The notes below the pieces were generated by a model. The model was given only the letters and a program-made list of their open reading frames with translations. It was not told where the DNA came from and did not search any database. From assembly GCA_019186985.1 (NCBI GenBank), contig JABARQ010000030.1, positions 1 through 64,000 on the forward strand: DNA of 64,000 bases, read 5' to 3'. This document shows, in pieces, positions 46,101-52,867 of this stretch (the stretch's first letter is position 1; every line of letters begins with the position of its first letter). This DNA comes from Prosthecobacter sp. (lineage in GTDB: Bacteria > Verrucomicrobiota > Verrucomicrobiia > Verrucomicrobiales > Verrucomicrobiaceae). The translations under genes were made by a program, and so were the position numbers.

Positions 46101-47667
46101 CTTCACCTTCTCGCGCCGTTATGTGCTCAGCGTGAGCGGCAGCGCTCCCTCGGCCCTGGCCCTGGCCGGCGGCGTCACCCTGGCGGCCACGCCCACGACT
46201 GCGGCTTCCGCGCTGACGCCCTCGACGGCCGGCGCCAGCCCCAGGACCTCCGCGATCCTGCCGGGCACGGCGGTGAAGCTCACGGCGATGGCGAAGACAG
46301 GCTTTTGGTTCAGCCACTGGGCGGTGCAGCCCGCCGGTGCGGCCGCCCTGGGAGGCGTGCTGAGCTTCACCATGCCTGCGGAAGACGCGGCCGCCGAGGC
46401 GGTGTTCGTGGCGAACCCGCTGCTCGACGCCAGCGGCCGCAGCAACGTGTATTATGGACTGCTGAACCCGTTTGAAGGCGTGGCGACAGGCCATGGCAGC
46501 ATCGGCTTCTTCACCGGCACGGTGACGCCGGCGACCGGCGGCTTCTCGGGCAAGGTCATGATCGGCGGGACGACGACCGCCGTCGCCGGGGCGTTCCAGG
46601 GGGATGGACGCTTTCTCTACACTGTTGGTTCGGCCAGGTCCTGGGAGGGGCCGCTGGCGGGCGGGCGGCGGCTGGAGCTGGTGCTGGAGGGCGCGGACAT
46701 CCGGGTGAACCTGCGCAATGCCGGGGACGGTGCGAAGGAGGTCACGGGGCAGGCGCGGCGGGCGTTCTACGGCACGGGCAGGAGGCTGCCGGTGGAGCTT
46801 TTGAACCGGAAGGTGCCTGCGACGGCGGCGGCGGTGAACCGGGGGTTCCTGACGGTGGCGCTGCCGGCGAAGGCGCAGGTGCCTGCGAGGGACTTGAGCA
46901 GCTATCCGCAGGGCAGCGGCCTGGGCACGGTGAACTGGACGGACGCGGGTGCGGTGACCTTTGCCGGGACGCTGGCGGACGGCAGCACGTTCACGGGAAG
47001 CAGCGGCCTGGTGACGAGCGCGCAGTGGCCGTATTTTGCGATGCTGTCGACGCCGGGGGCTGCTGCGGCAGCGTTGAAGGGTGGCAGCCTCAGCGGCGAA
47101 CTGGAGGCGGACGTGTCGCAGGCGGGCAGTGACGTGACGGGAAGCAGCCTGCTTTGGATACGTCCGGAGGTGGTGGAGCAGGCGGGGACGACGACGGCCG
47201 CGAAGGCGACGCAGCTATACACGGCGGGGTGGCCGGAGGGCATCCGGGTGGACGCGGTGGGAGCGTTTTATGATGAAGCCGTGGACGTGGCGACGGCGCT
47301 GGGCCTGGGTCCGGTGAATGCAGCCACGGGCAATGGTGAAATGATGTTCAAAGGCGGGAAGCTTGTGAACGAAGTGCTGGTCAGAGCGTTGAACATCACG
47401 GCGGGTGCGATGCCGGGGACGAGCGTGGTGACGAAGATCCCGGCGGCGAACAGCAGCTTCACGCTGGTGGTGAACCAGAAGCTGGGGACGTGGAGCGGGA
47501 CGTTCACGCCGGACTGGAATCAGCCTGCGGCAGTCAGGCCGGCGATGAAGGGGGTGCTGCTGCAGAAGGGTGAGGGGCGCGGCGGCTACGGCTGGTTCAT
47601 CAGCAACCGCAGCGCGGACCCGGACCCTGAGAGCGGTGAGGTGACGCTGGGTGCGCAGACGCCGTGA
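37141..47667 (+). CDS. Giant exported protein: lamin-tail, Calx-beta, phytase-like and 5'-nucleotidase-like domains
   Basis: A 3508-aa protein from the ATG at 37141, which starts a signal peptide (HLLVLLGLAWMTLASASA). In order by nucleotide: LTD (37240-37700), Calx-beta-like (37830-38130), LTD (38150-38640), Calx-beta (38740-39080), Ig-like (39090-39340), SdiA-regulated/phytase-like propeller (39360-40240), cadherin-like (40250-40540), LTD (40570-41090), LTD (41100-41640), Calx-beta (41660-42000), choice-of-anchor I (42020-43500), metallophosphatase (43515-44450, GNHEFDFGTN), 5'-nucleotidase C-terminal (44640-45330), Calx-beta and Ig-like (45480-46120), InlB-repeat-like (46120-46430) and a C-terminal domain. 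ExeM/NucH-like nucleases also pair LTD with phosphatase-type domains. A surface or secreted nucleotide/nucleic-acid phosphohydrolase is the likely role. Confidence 0.85.
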   Translation: MKPLINIKQAAFSTRRHLLVLLGLAWMTLASASAQLVLTEVNSNAAGGDFWELTNAGTTAQDIGGWKWIDNSASGIADAATVTIPGGTIIGAGESVVFCVAADAAAFRSYWGSLTGVQILASPSGPGLGQNDAINLFDASGSPVLSFTYAASGFTRSDGSASAGGHAGVSAGGAAAQSVVIDPAFGTGAGRRYKAASAGVNGAYASTSGGSNIGSPGVTGLSFSGGPSITLSLSITASTFSEAATNPAATGTVSRATSGTTDLVVTLSSSDTTEATVPATVTILANQTSATFEVSAVNDTFPDGSKTVTITASATDATTPTSDLIVTDDGDVLDTSFMLTEVQSNQSATKPSTANDYWELTNISGVTKDISGYSWHDSGRSGAAAQAYKLPPGTSITAGESVIFTAAPAADFRAWWGLEPTVQVFTSTGAPGLGQNDGISFFDAGQNELFFFSYAASGFTKEDGSPSTGGHAGPSGGGSADSQALIWVPASGTATPRYTAATGIPGNHGSLTAVSPATDAGSPGNQGAIIPTVSIANASTNEGSSGTTLLSLPVTRSSTATAFTVDYAVTGGTATSGTDFATLASGTLTFTNGGAASQNIDITVNGDTTSEADETVIITLSNLVNSAGATVIQAAAGTGTIVNDDIVPAGITTHPASVTIATGYTATLSVTAAGFPTPSFQWYQGSSSDTSTPVGSNSSSFTTPALTTTTSYWVRATNAGGPADSSTAVVTVTTGPAEVNLANYVRVARINLPEPTRTALPPGTPVHNYLCQEASAVTYNWDTDTLFVTGDGGRAITQVSKTGQLIDTMTLALGSSPQGTDFYDPEGLTYIGGGQFVMSEERDRQLVKFTYVAGTTLSRSGAQTVKIGTFVDNTGTEGLSWDPQTSGFICLKELSPIGIFQTGVDFVAGTATNGSPTTVNSTNLFDPALLGMTDTADVFALSNLPSMSGQPQAGNLLVLGQEDARIVNVDRSGVITSTLNISSDPGNPLTPNGQQHEGITMDRAGIIYVVNENGGGSIDYPQLWVYAPSSLPNAAPAAVIVDNSATTLPENSSTASRVKLGDIFVTDDGLGTNTLSLSGVDAASFELSGTEFFLKAGVTLDFETKSSYAVTVNADDSTVGTTPDVSVNFTLTISDVEPEAPPAPVIIISEVAPWASSNSAVAADWFEITNVTSNTIDITGWKIDDSSAAYGSSAALNGVTALAPGESVIFIETADLPTKGALFRSTWFGANPPAGLQIGSYSGSGLGLSSTSDGVNIFNAAGTVMASVSFGSSDAVSPFQTFDNTRGLNATTISKFSAAGTNGAVASSNAAEVGSPGFAAPGVLRITEAAAWGSGNGNYLADWFEVTNTGARAVDISGWKMDDSSESPAAALSLTGVTSIAPGESVIFLETATPVTTIATFRSTWFSTTPPAALQIGSYTGSGAGLSTGGDAVVLYDGNNVRQAKVFFGASPSATPFATFDNSVGADNVSLATLSAVGTNGAFVALTDADEIGSPGTTVSAAQNDTTIVISDASLSEGSSGSSTLGFTVTRSDRNGAFTVDFATSNGTATAGSDYTAASGTLTFTAGGSTTQNVSVSITGDTAVEANETFIVTLSNVVNTAGTATITDATGTGTISNDDTTPAAFPASNSLSPTVKGSIALAGAEIPAFDPLSDRAFASSGAGIQVVNLADPANPVFINTITPSTLGIVGLTSDDISSVAVRKGSGSNPSVLAAAIISNPKTNPGFVVFLDAATGALISHATVGVVPDHVAFTPDGSKLLVCNEGELSTPEVTIEVAVPDAAQGGVSIIAVDAAGVAGTVQTADFTAFDSQAAALKTAGVRLYDDGVPSTDFEPEYLAISPDGTQAMVTLQEANAVAVLDIASATFTRVAPLGKKDFSALRADFSDADGMKNPRTGQPVFGLYMPDAIASFSSGGQTYYVTANEGDDRNDFIAPNETTTVSNAGYDLDNTVFPNEADLKLNANLGKLTVSNLPGLRGDTDNDGDIDEILMYGARSFSILDSTGAIVFDSGDMIEVIVASLHNSNFDDGRSDNKGPEPEGVAVATLGARTFAFVGLERSHLTLVFDVTNPLAPAYVTSLVRSGDLNPEGIVVVSEADSPSGRPLVLVTNESSNTLSIFELTPAAAFTLQLLHLADAEAGLLASQAAPNLAALVDAFDGAYANTLILAGGDNYIPGPFAAAGTDALVAATHNKGNNPFAADIEIHNRLGVEASTIGNHEFDFGTNAFSDAIADTNFPYLSSNLIFSGDPGISARYQETVGVGGLEEASSVKNKIVPSCVVTKGTEKIGLVGVTTQIIEAISSTGGVEVKGFVGDGSEMDNMVLLASQVQPVINDLKSQGVNKIILMAHLQQIANELMLAPMLADVDIILAAGSNTRLGDADDVAVAFTGHAANFAGNYPIYTAGADGKPTVVVNTDNEFTYLGRLVADFDADGVLIVPNLLANTAVNGAYAATAANVASAWGVSEANLAATAFASGTKGALVKQITDAVQGVIDTKDGDVRGYTNVYLEGERSFVRNQETNLGNISADSMVTVGKAALPAATHVVALKNGGGIRAAIGAVEVATGAKLPPLANPSAGKPSGAVSLLDIENSMRFNNGLMLCETTPAGLKAILEHGVSLLGNQGRFPQIGGMSFSFDASLPAGSRVRSVALTDLDGNVTAHIVVNGNVLVDAPASITLVTLNFLANNGDSYPFKANAGNFRYLLSGGGLSGSTDESLNFTAAGVVPANILGEQAALSSHLQARHATPASAYAMMDTPVALDTRIQQIASRSDTVLSYGPISLASAVVTHVSGAPSVEVVINRSGTAATSVSISTSDGTAYAVPPFAAALAGVDYTAVSTVVSFAEGELSRSVSIPLLPRPASAPNRRFSVSLTSPADGSTLGAITSAEVRILAADTLKPSLVVSSPAVSVTSLSAVSPFQVKGTAGDARGIDRVELVLNGGAPVNAVLGSATAPASVPWSLDIEPLAGANTLAVTAYDLRGNASATVTRSFTFSRRYVLSVSGSAPSALALAGGVTLAATPTTAASALTPSTAGASPRTSAILPGTAVKLTAMAKTGFWFSHWAVQPAGAAALGGVLSFTMPAEDAAAEAVFVANPLLDASGRSNVYYGLLNPFEGVATGHGSIGFFTGTVTPATGGFSGKVMIGGTTTAVAGAFQGDGRFLYTVGSARSWEGPLAGGRRLELVLEGADIRVNLRNAGDGAKEVTGQARRAFYGTGRRLPVELLNRKVPATAAAVNRGFLTVALPAKAQVPARDLSSYPQGSGLGTVNWTDAGAVTFAGTLADGSTFTGSSGLVTSAQWPYFAMLSTPGAAAAALKGGSLSGELEADVSQAGSDVTGSSLLWIRPEVVEQAGTTTAAKATQLYTAGWPEGIRVDAVGAFYDEAVDVATALGLGPVNAATGNGEMMFKGGKLVNEVLVRALNITAGAMPGTSVVTKIPAANSSFTLVVNQKLGTWSGTFTPDWNQPAAVRPAMKGVLLQKGEGRGGYGWFISNRSADPDPESGEVTLGAQTP

Positions 47668-47692
47668 GGGTTTCTGCGTCGAGGCTGCCCTT

Positions 47693-48748
47693 CTAGGCCG
47701 AGGCAACGGAGGGCAGGGGAGCAATGATGTTCACGGGCCAGGGACGGAAGCGTTCGAAGATGCCGGGCCCGAGTTCGCGGGAGGTTTGATAGCCGCGGCG
47801 GAACATCTCCAGCTTGGCGTCGATGTTGTCGACATGATGCAGGACCAGGGCCTCGGGCGTCTTGGGCAGCACCGGTGAACCGAACTGATACTCGCCGTGA
47901 TGGGAGGCGATGAGGTGCAGCAGGTGCAGGCGTGCCTGGTCGTTGGAGGGTTCCAGGGTGGCCCACTGCGCGGCCTCGGGGCGCTCCAGGAGCTCGCGCC
48001 AGAGCTTGTTCACGAGCTCAAGGCCGAGGGTGATGTGGCCGAGCATCTCACCATGAAGATGGAAGGGCATGGCGAAGCCCTGCTCCGGGTAGGAGTTCTC
48101 CCAGAGCTTGCCGCAGTCATGGAAAAGGACGCCGGCGATGAGCAGGTCGCGGTTGAGCTGCGGATAGGCTCCGGCGAGGGCGATGGCGCTGCGCATCATC
48201 TGGGCCACATGCTCGACAAGTCCGCCGCGGCGAGCGTGATGGTTTTCACGGGCGGCGGCGGTACGCCTGAAGCGTTCGCCGTGCCTTTCGAGGAAGAGGC
48301 TGCAGACGCCGCGCAGCCGGGGATCGTGCATGGCTGCGACATAGGACCCGATGTCCGCGTAGTCGGCTCGCTGACGGGCCTGCAGGTCGGGGTCGCCGCT
48401 GAGCAGCGCTGCCTTTTCCTCCTCGGCGAGGGGGCGCATGTGAGGATGACGGGGCTCGATGCCGTATTTGCCGGTGTCCATCCACTGGGCGGTGATCTCG
48501 ATGAAGGTTCCCGGCTTGAGCGACCCGGCCTCCTGGAAGAGCGGGTTGCTGTCAAAGAGACGCCACAGGAGGGAGTCGCCGCCATCGACGAGCTTCACTT
48601 CATAAAAGGGGCTGCCTGAGGCGGTGGTCTTCTCCGTGCGGGCATCGACCTGGACATGGATGCGGTAGGGCTGGGGCACCTGGCCGGCGATCTGCCGGAG
48701 CTGCGTGAGGCTGATGAGATCGGGCAGTTCGCGGGAGTCGGATTCCAT
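47693..48748 (-). CDS. YhaM-like HD-domain 3'-5' exoribonuclease
   Basis: A 351-aa protein from the ATG at 48748. N-terminal OB-fold segment (GSPFYEVKLVDGGDSLLWRL, then FIEITAQWM). HD domain: GGLVEHVAQMM, IAGVLFHDCGKLWE (HD pair), HLIASHHGEYQFGSP and ALVLHHVDNIDAKLEMFRRG. The order OB-HD and the motif LxHHxDNxDAK match YhaM/CBF1. It would trim RNA 3' ends. It is convergent with the giant gene (25 nt apart). Confidence 0.85.
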   Translation of the reverse strand: MESDSRELPDLISLTQLRQIAGQVPQPYRIHVQVDARTEKTTASGSPFYEVKLVDGGDSLLWRLFDSNPLFQEAGSLKPGTFIEITAQWMDTGKYGIEPRHPHMRPLAEEEKAALLSGDPDLQARQRADYADIGSYVAAMHDPRLRGVCSLFLERHGERFRRTAAARENHHARRGGLVEHVAQMMRSAIALAGAYPQLNRDLLIAGVLFHDCGKLWENSYPEQGFAMPFHLHGEMLGHITLGLELVNKLWRELLERPEAAQWATLEPSNDQARLHLLHLIASHHGEYQFGSPVLPKTPEALVLHHVDNIDAKLEMFRRGYQTSRELGPGIFERFRPWPVNIIAPLPSVASA

Positions 48749-48902
48749 GGGCCGAGTCAAAACGAAGCACGCCCTGCGATGCAAGACGAACCTTGGCGGG
48801 TGTTTGGTCCAGTTTGGAAAATACGGGGCGGGATGGGATGACGGCACCCGCCCCCCTTGCCAGCGGCCGGGTTCTGGTTCACACATGGGTCTTCCGCCCG
48901 CC

Positions 48903-50039
48903 ATGCCACCTCCGAAGAAAACCGCCGCCAGCAGCAGCCAGTTCCATGTCATCGTCGGCACGGACGAGGCGCGGGTGAAGGAGGTGGCGTTGAAGATGGT
49001 GCAGCGCCTGACGCCGGAGGGCGCGGGGGATTTTGGCAATGAGATCATCGAAGGCCAGGCGGACAATGCGGAGCATGCGGGCAGGATCTGCGCGGACACG
49101 GTGATGGCGCTGCAGACGCTGCCCTTTTTCGGGGGTGGCAAGGTGGTCTGGCTGAAGGGGGCGAGCTTCCTCGGCGACAGCGTGACCGGTCGTGCGCAGG
49201 CCTCGGTGGAGGGTTTTGAAAACATTCTCGACGTGCTGGAGTCCGGCCTGCCGCCTGACATCAAGTTTGTGCTGAGCGCGGGCAGCCTGGACAAGCGGAG
49301 GACCGCCTACAAGCGTCTCTCGAAGCTGGCGGCGATCGAGGTTTATGACAAGCCGGACACGAGCAGGGCGGGCTGGGAGGAGGCGGTGATCGCGCAGGCC
49401 TCGGTGAAGGCGCGTGAGCTGGGTCTGGCGTTTGAAAGCGGCGCGCTGGAACTGCTGGTGCAGATGGCCGGGGATGACACGCGTCAGCTGGAGAACGAGA
49501 TGGAAAAGATCGACCTGTACCTGGGCGAGCGGCGCCGTTGCGGGCTGAACACGGTGCGGGGCATGGTTTCCCTGAGCCGTGCGGGGGTGATCTGGGAGAT
49601 CGGCAATGCGATCGGCGCGCGCGACCTGAGGCGGGCGCTGGAGCTGCTGGGCGTGCTGATGTACCAGGGGCAGAACGCGATCGGCATCCTGCTGGGCGCG
49701 ATCGTGCCGAAGGTGAGGAACCTGCTGGTCATCAAGGAGCTGACGTCGAGGAACAAGGTGAACACGATGAGCTACAACAGCTTCAGCTCCGGCCTGGACG
49801 GCCTGCCGCCGAGCGTGACGGCGCACCTGCCGCGCAAGAAGGACGGCACGGGCTTCAACGTCTATCCGCTGTTCCTTGCCGTGCCGGAGGCGCGGAAGTT
49901 CAGCCTGGAGGAGCTGCATGAGGGGCTGGCGGCCTGCCTGGACGCGAACCTGAAGCTGGTGACGACGCAGCTGGACGACAGGGTGGTGATGGAACGACTT
50001 TTGGTTGGGCTGCTGGCGCCGCGCGCGCGGCGCGCCTGA
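48903..50039 (+). CDS. holA: DNA polymerase III delta subunit
   Basis: A 378-aa clamp-loader subunit. FHVIVGTDEARVKEVALKMV is the usual start, LPFFGGGKVVWLKGASFLG and VLESGLPPDIKFVLSAGSLD are family blocks, GALELLVQMAGDDTRQLENE the middle, and ALELLGVLMYQGQNAIGILL the third domain. ATG 48903 and an in-frame ATG at 48885 are both possible. Confidence 0.9.
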   Translation: MPPPKKTAASSSQFHVIVGTDEARVKEVALKMVQRLTPEGAGDFGNEIIEGQADNAEHAGRICADTVMALQTLPFFGGGKVVWLKGASFLGDSVTGRAQASVEGFENILDVLESGLPPDIKFVLSAGSLDKRRTAYKRLSKLAAIEVYDKPDTSRAGWEEAVIAQASVKARELGLAFESGALELLVQMAGDDTRQLENEMEKIDLYLGERRRCGLNTVRGMVSLSRAGVIWEIGNAIGARDLRRALELLGVLMYQGQNAIGILLGAIVPKVRNLLVIKELTSRNKVNTMSYNSFSSGLDGLPPSVTAHLPRKKDGTGFNVYPLFLAVPEARKFSLEELHEGLAACLDANLKLVTTQLDDRVVMERLLVGLLAPRARRA

Positions 50040-50056
50040 AAACGCATCCGGCAAGC

Positions 50057-50875
50057 ATGAACAGCGAGATGACATCCCCGGTGCAGGTGCGGAGGGTGAC
50101 GCTGCCCGGAGGCGTGGCGGAGGAAGGGGACGCCGTGGCGCGCGAGGAGCCGCTGGAGATCCGCGTGGAGGGGCGCAGCGTGGCCGTGGTGATGCGCACG
50201 CCGGGGCATGACGAGGAGCTGGCGGCGGGCTTCCTGGTGAGCGAGGGCGTGGTGAAGGCGGCGCGTGACATCCTGGAGGTCAGCCAGTGTCCGAGCACGG
50301 GCAACACGCACGGCAACATCGTGGACGTGCTGCTGGCGGGATCGGCCGTGGTGAACTGGGGAAGCCTCACGCGCCATGTCTTCAGCGCCTCAAGCTGCGG
50401 GCTGTGCGGCAAGACGAGCATCGAGAGCGTGTTCCAGCGCTTCGAGCCTGTCGTGGACAACGGCTTCCAGGTGTCGGCCGGGTTTTTAGCGGGGCTTCCG
50501 TCGCGGCTGCGGGAGGAGCAGGCGGCGTTTGCCCGGACGGGCGGCCTGCATGCCTGCGCGATCTTTGACGAGCATGGCGGGATGGTGGTGCTGCGGGAGG
50601 ATGTGGGCAGGCACAACGCGCTCGACAAGGTGCTTGGCTGGGCGCTGCGGCAGGGACGGCTGCCGTTTGACCGGCATGTGCTGCTGCTGAGCGGCAGGGT
50701 GTCCTTTGAGATGATGCAGAAGGCGCTGGCCGCCGGGGTGCCTGTGGTGGCCGCCATTTCCGCGCCGACCAGCCTGGCGGTGGAGTTTGCCGAAGGCTGC
50801 GGCCAGACGCTGGTGGGCTTCCTGCGCGGGGGCACGATGAACGTCTACTGCCATCCGGGGAGGGTGACGGCCTGA
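50057..50875 (+). CDS. fdhD: Formate dehydrogenase accessory sulfurtransferase FdhD
   Basis: A 272-aa protein. It carries sulfur from a desulfurase to the molybdenum cofactor of formate dehydrogenase. The CxxC motif is ASSCGLCGKTSIESV; RTPGHDEELAAGFLVSEGVV, REDVGRHNALDKVLG and SGRVSFEMMQKAL are conserved. No formate dehydrogenase gene is in the window. It is 17 nt downstream of holA on the same strand. Confidence 0.95.
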   Translation: MNSEMTSPVQVRRVTLPGGVAEEGDAVAREEPLEIRVEGRSVAVVMRTPGHDEELAAGFLVSEGVVKAARDILEVSQCPSTGNTHGNIVDVLLAGSAVVNWGSLTRHVFSASSCGLCGKTSIESVFQRFEPVVDNGFQVSAGFLAGLPSRLREEQAAFARTGGLHACAIFDEHGGMVVLREDVGRHNALDKVLGWALRQGRLPFDRHVLLLSGRVSFEMMQKALAAGVPVVAAISAPTSLAVEFAEGCGQTLVGFLRGGTMNVYCHPGRVTA

Positions 50876-50904
50876 AGCCTGCGGCTGTGAACGGCCGCAG
50901 TGGG

Positions 50905-52152
50905 TCACTCGGCCGCCGTGGATGGAGCCGGCTTTGCCGGGGGCGGGGTGCGGACGATGTTCATGCCGCCGTTCAGCTCGCCGCCGGGCTCGATGGAGAC
51001 GGAACGCGCGGTGACATCGCCGTTCACGGATCCGCCGGAGCCGATGAGAAGGGGGCCGCTGCTGATGATGGTGCCGGTGACGCGCGCCTGGATGTCAACC
51101 TCCTCGGCACGGACCACGTTCAAGAAGGTCACGTCGGCGCCTTTTTCGATGATGAACCTGCGGCAGTGGATTTCGCCGATGATGCTGCCGGTGGCGCGGA
51201 AGATGGCGTCGCCGCTGGCGTGAACGTTGGCTTCAAAGAGGCCCTGGCAGCGCAGGTCGCGGCAGTGGATGACGTCGGTGGAGAGATGGCCGCGCTTGCG
51301 GATGAGCACGTCACCGCGGGTCTTGATGGACTGCGTGGAGTTCATGTTGATCTCCACGTCCTCCAGGGAGATGAGGGCGCCGCATTGCGGGCAGTTGGCG
51401 GAGCGCGAGGAGCGGCTGACCTTGAACTTGTGCCGGCATTCGAAGCAGTCGGCGTCCTTGAAGTAGGCGTTTCGGTAGATGCCCTGCTCCTTCATCTTTT
51501 GGAGCGTGCTCGCCGACATGGGCTCGGGAGACGGCGTGGGCGGCGGTGAATTGGACTGCGGCCTGCGTGTGGCCTGCTGGAAGCGGCGTGGCGGGATGGA
51601 GGGCGCCGGCGAGGGTTCTTCCTTTTCCGCTGGCGCGGGCTTCTCCGGCGGCTGCTCGGGCAGGGTGGCTGCCTCCACTTCCGTGTTCGGAGTTTCCTCA
51701 ACGGTCACTGCTGCGGGCGCCACCTGCTGTTTGAGGAAGACGCCAAAGCCTCCTTCTTCAACTTCCTCCGCCGTGGCAGGCTTGGTGATGTCTTCCTCAA
51801 CGGGGCCGGCCGGTGCCGGGACCTGGATGGGAGAGAGGGAAGAGGTGGAGGAGGCCTGTTTGACACCGGTTCCGTTGGTGACAGGGGCCGGTGGTGCGGC
51901 TTCCGTCTTGGGTGTCGGGGCGGGCGTGTTTTCCCAGAGGCTGTCGTCCCTCAGCCCACCTGAGCGGGTGGAAGTGGAGGCAGTGACCTTGCCTCGGTTC
52001 ACGGACAGATGAACTCCACATTTTCTGCAAAAGGTAGAAACAACGAGGCGCGACTCGTATTGAGCCGCGCCACATGCAGGACATATCACCTCGATCTGGC
52101 CTTTGGGTGGCGAGGGGCGATCACTTTTCTTGCCGAAAAGTCCCCGGAGCAC
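50905..52152 (-). CDS. Bactofilin-domain protein with two zinc ribbons
   Basis: A 415-aa protein. The N-terminal zinc ribbon is VICPACGAAQYESRLVVSTF with CRKC; a long Pro/Glu-rich linker (70-205) leads to a second ribbon (CFECRHKF with CPQCGAL) near residue 240. The C-terminal bactofilin beta-helix follows (VLIRKRGHLSTDVIHCRDLR, GDAIFRATGSIIGEIHCRRF, GPLLIGSGGSVNGDVTARSV). It starts MLRGLFG, like its upstream neighbour MLRQIIG. It is probably a membrane-independent filament or scaffold protein that binds partners through the ribbons; the ribbons on a bactofilin are unusual. Confidence 0.8.
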   Translation of the reverse strand: MLRGLFGKKSDRPSPPKGQIEVICPACGAAQYESRLVVSTFCRKCGVHLSVNRGKVTASTSTRSGGLRDDSLWENTPAPTPKTEAAPPAPVTNGTGVKQASSTSSLSPIQVPAPAGPVEEDITKPATAEEVEEGGFGVFLKQQVAPAAVTVEETPNTEVEAATLPEQPPEKPAPAEKEEPSPAPSIPPRRFQQATRRPQSNSPPPTPSPEPMSASTLQKMKEQGIYRNAYFKDADCFECRHKFKVSRSSRSANCPQCGALISLEDVEINMNSTQSIKTRGDVLIRKRGHLSTDVIHCRDLRCQGLFEANVHASGDAIFRATGSIIGEIHCRRFIIEKGADVTFLNVVRAEEVDIQARVTGTIISSGPLLIGSGGSVNGDVTARSVSIEPGGELNGGMNIVRTPPPAKPAPSTAAE

Positions 52153-52167
52153 GAAGGTGATTGAGCG

Positions 52168-52701
52168 TTAGTTGTTGGTTTGAGGGCGGGCGATGGGGGC
52201 TGCGGCGGGCTTGGGGGCCTCGGGGGCCTTTTTGCCGACGGAGGACTGACCCATGAAGGTGGCGCCTTCTTCGATGGAGAGGGTGCCGGCGGCGATGTCA
52301 CCGATCAGGATGGCGTTGCTTTTGAGTTCGCAGCGCTCCACGACGGTGATGTTGCCTTCGACCTTGCCGAAGATGACGACGGAGCGGGTTTTGATTTCGC
52401 CCTTGATGAGGGCGTTTTCACCGACGGTCAGGGCGCCGTCGGAATGCACTTCGCCCTCGATCTTGCCATCGACGATCAGGTCGTGGGAGAATTTGATCGA
52501 ACCTTTGATTTCGACATCGTTGGCAAGGACGTTTTTGCTGGAAGACATAGAAGAATAGGAACTGGAGGGTGCGCGTTGAGGTTGGACGGCCTGGGCCGAG
52601 GAGGAGAGGATGGGGGCGCGTTCAACGGGCGCCGGGGCCGGGGCCTCGGGGCGGTTGTCTTTCGACCCTTCGTTGGGTTGTCCGATGATTTGCCTGAGCA
52701 T
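52168..52701 (-). CDS. Bactofilin
   Basis: A 177-aa cytoskeletal protein. The N-terminal 60 residues are Pro/Ser-rich and the C-terminal beta-helix has short repeats: VEIKGSIKFSHDLIVDGKIE, GEVHSDGALTVGENALIKGE, VVIFGKVEGNITVVERCELK and ILIGDIAAGTLSIEEG. Bactofilins polymerise without nucleotides and shape the cell envelope. ATG 52701 is favoured because the next gene starts with the same MLRxxxG pattern; ATG 52548 (MSSSKN) is the alternative. The second bactofilin follows after 15 nt. Confidence 0.93.
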   Translation of the reverse strand: MLRQIIGQPNEGSKDNRPEAPAPAPVERAPILSSSAQAVQPQRAPSSSYSSMSSSKNVLANDVEIKGSIKFSHDLIVDGKIEGEVHSDGALTVGENALIKGEIKTRSVVIFGKVEGNITVVERCELKSNAILIGDIAAGTLSIEEGATFMGQSSVGKKAPEAPKPAAAPIARPQTNN

Positions 52702-52709
52702 GAGGCGGT

Positions 52710-52739
52710 ATTATACGGGGGCTCGAACTTGAGTGTCAA
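52710..52739 (-). promoter_or_regulatory. Consensus sigma-70 promoter of the bactofilin operon
   Basis: On the minus strand a perfect TTGACA (52734-52739) and a perfect TATAAT (52710-52715) are 18 nt apart. The transcription start would fall near 52703, within about 2 nt of the ATG at 52701, so the message would be leaderless if that start is used. Confidence 0.85.
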
Positions 52740-52867
52740 CGTCGCGCTGGCTTTTTTTGCTTTGATCGAAATTGAGTCCGGATTCGATGGGAAGGGCGTT
52801 CCTGTGCGGTTTCCCGCTACATTGAGCGTTAGAAAAATAAGTCGCAAAATCGTCACCCTCGGTGGTG

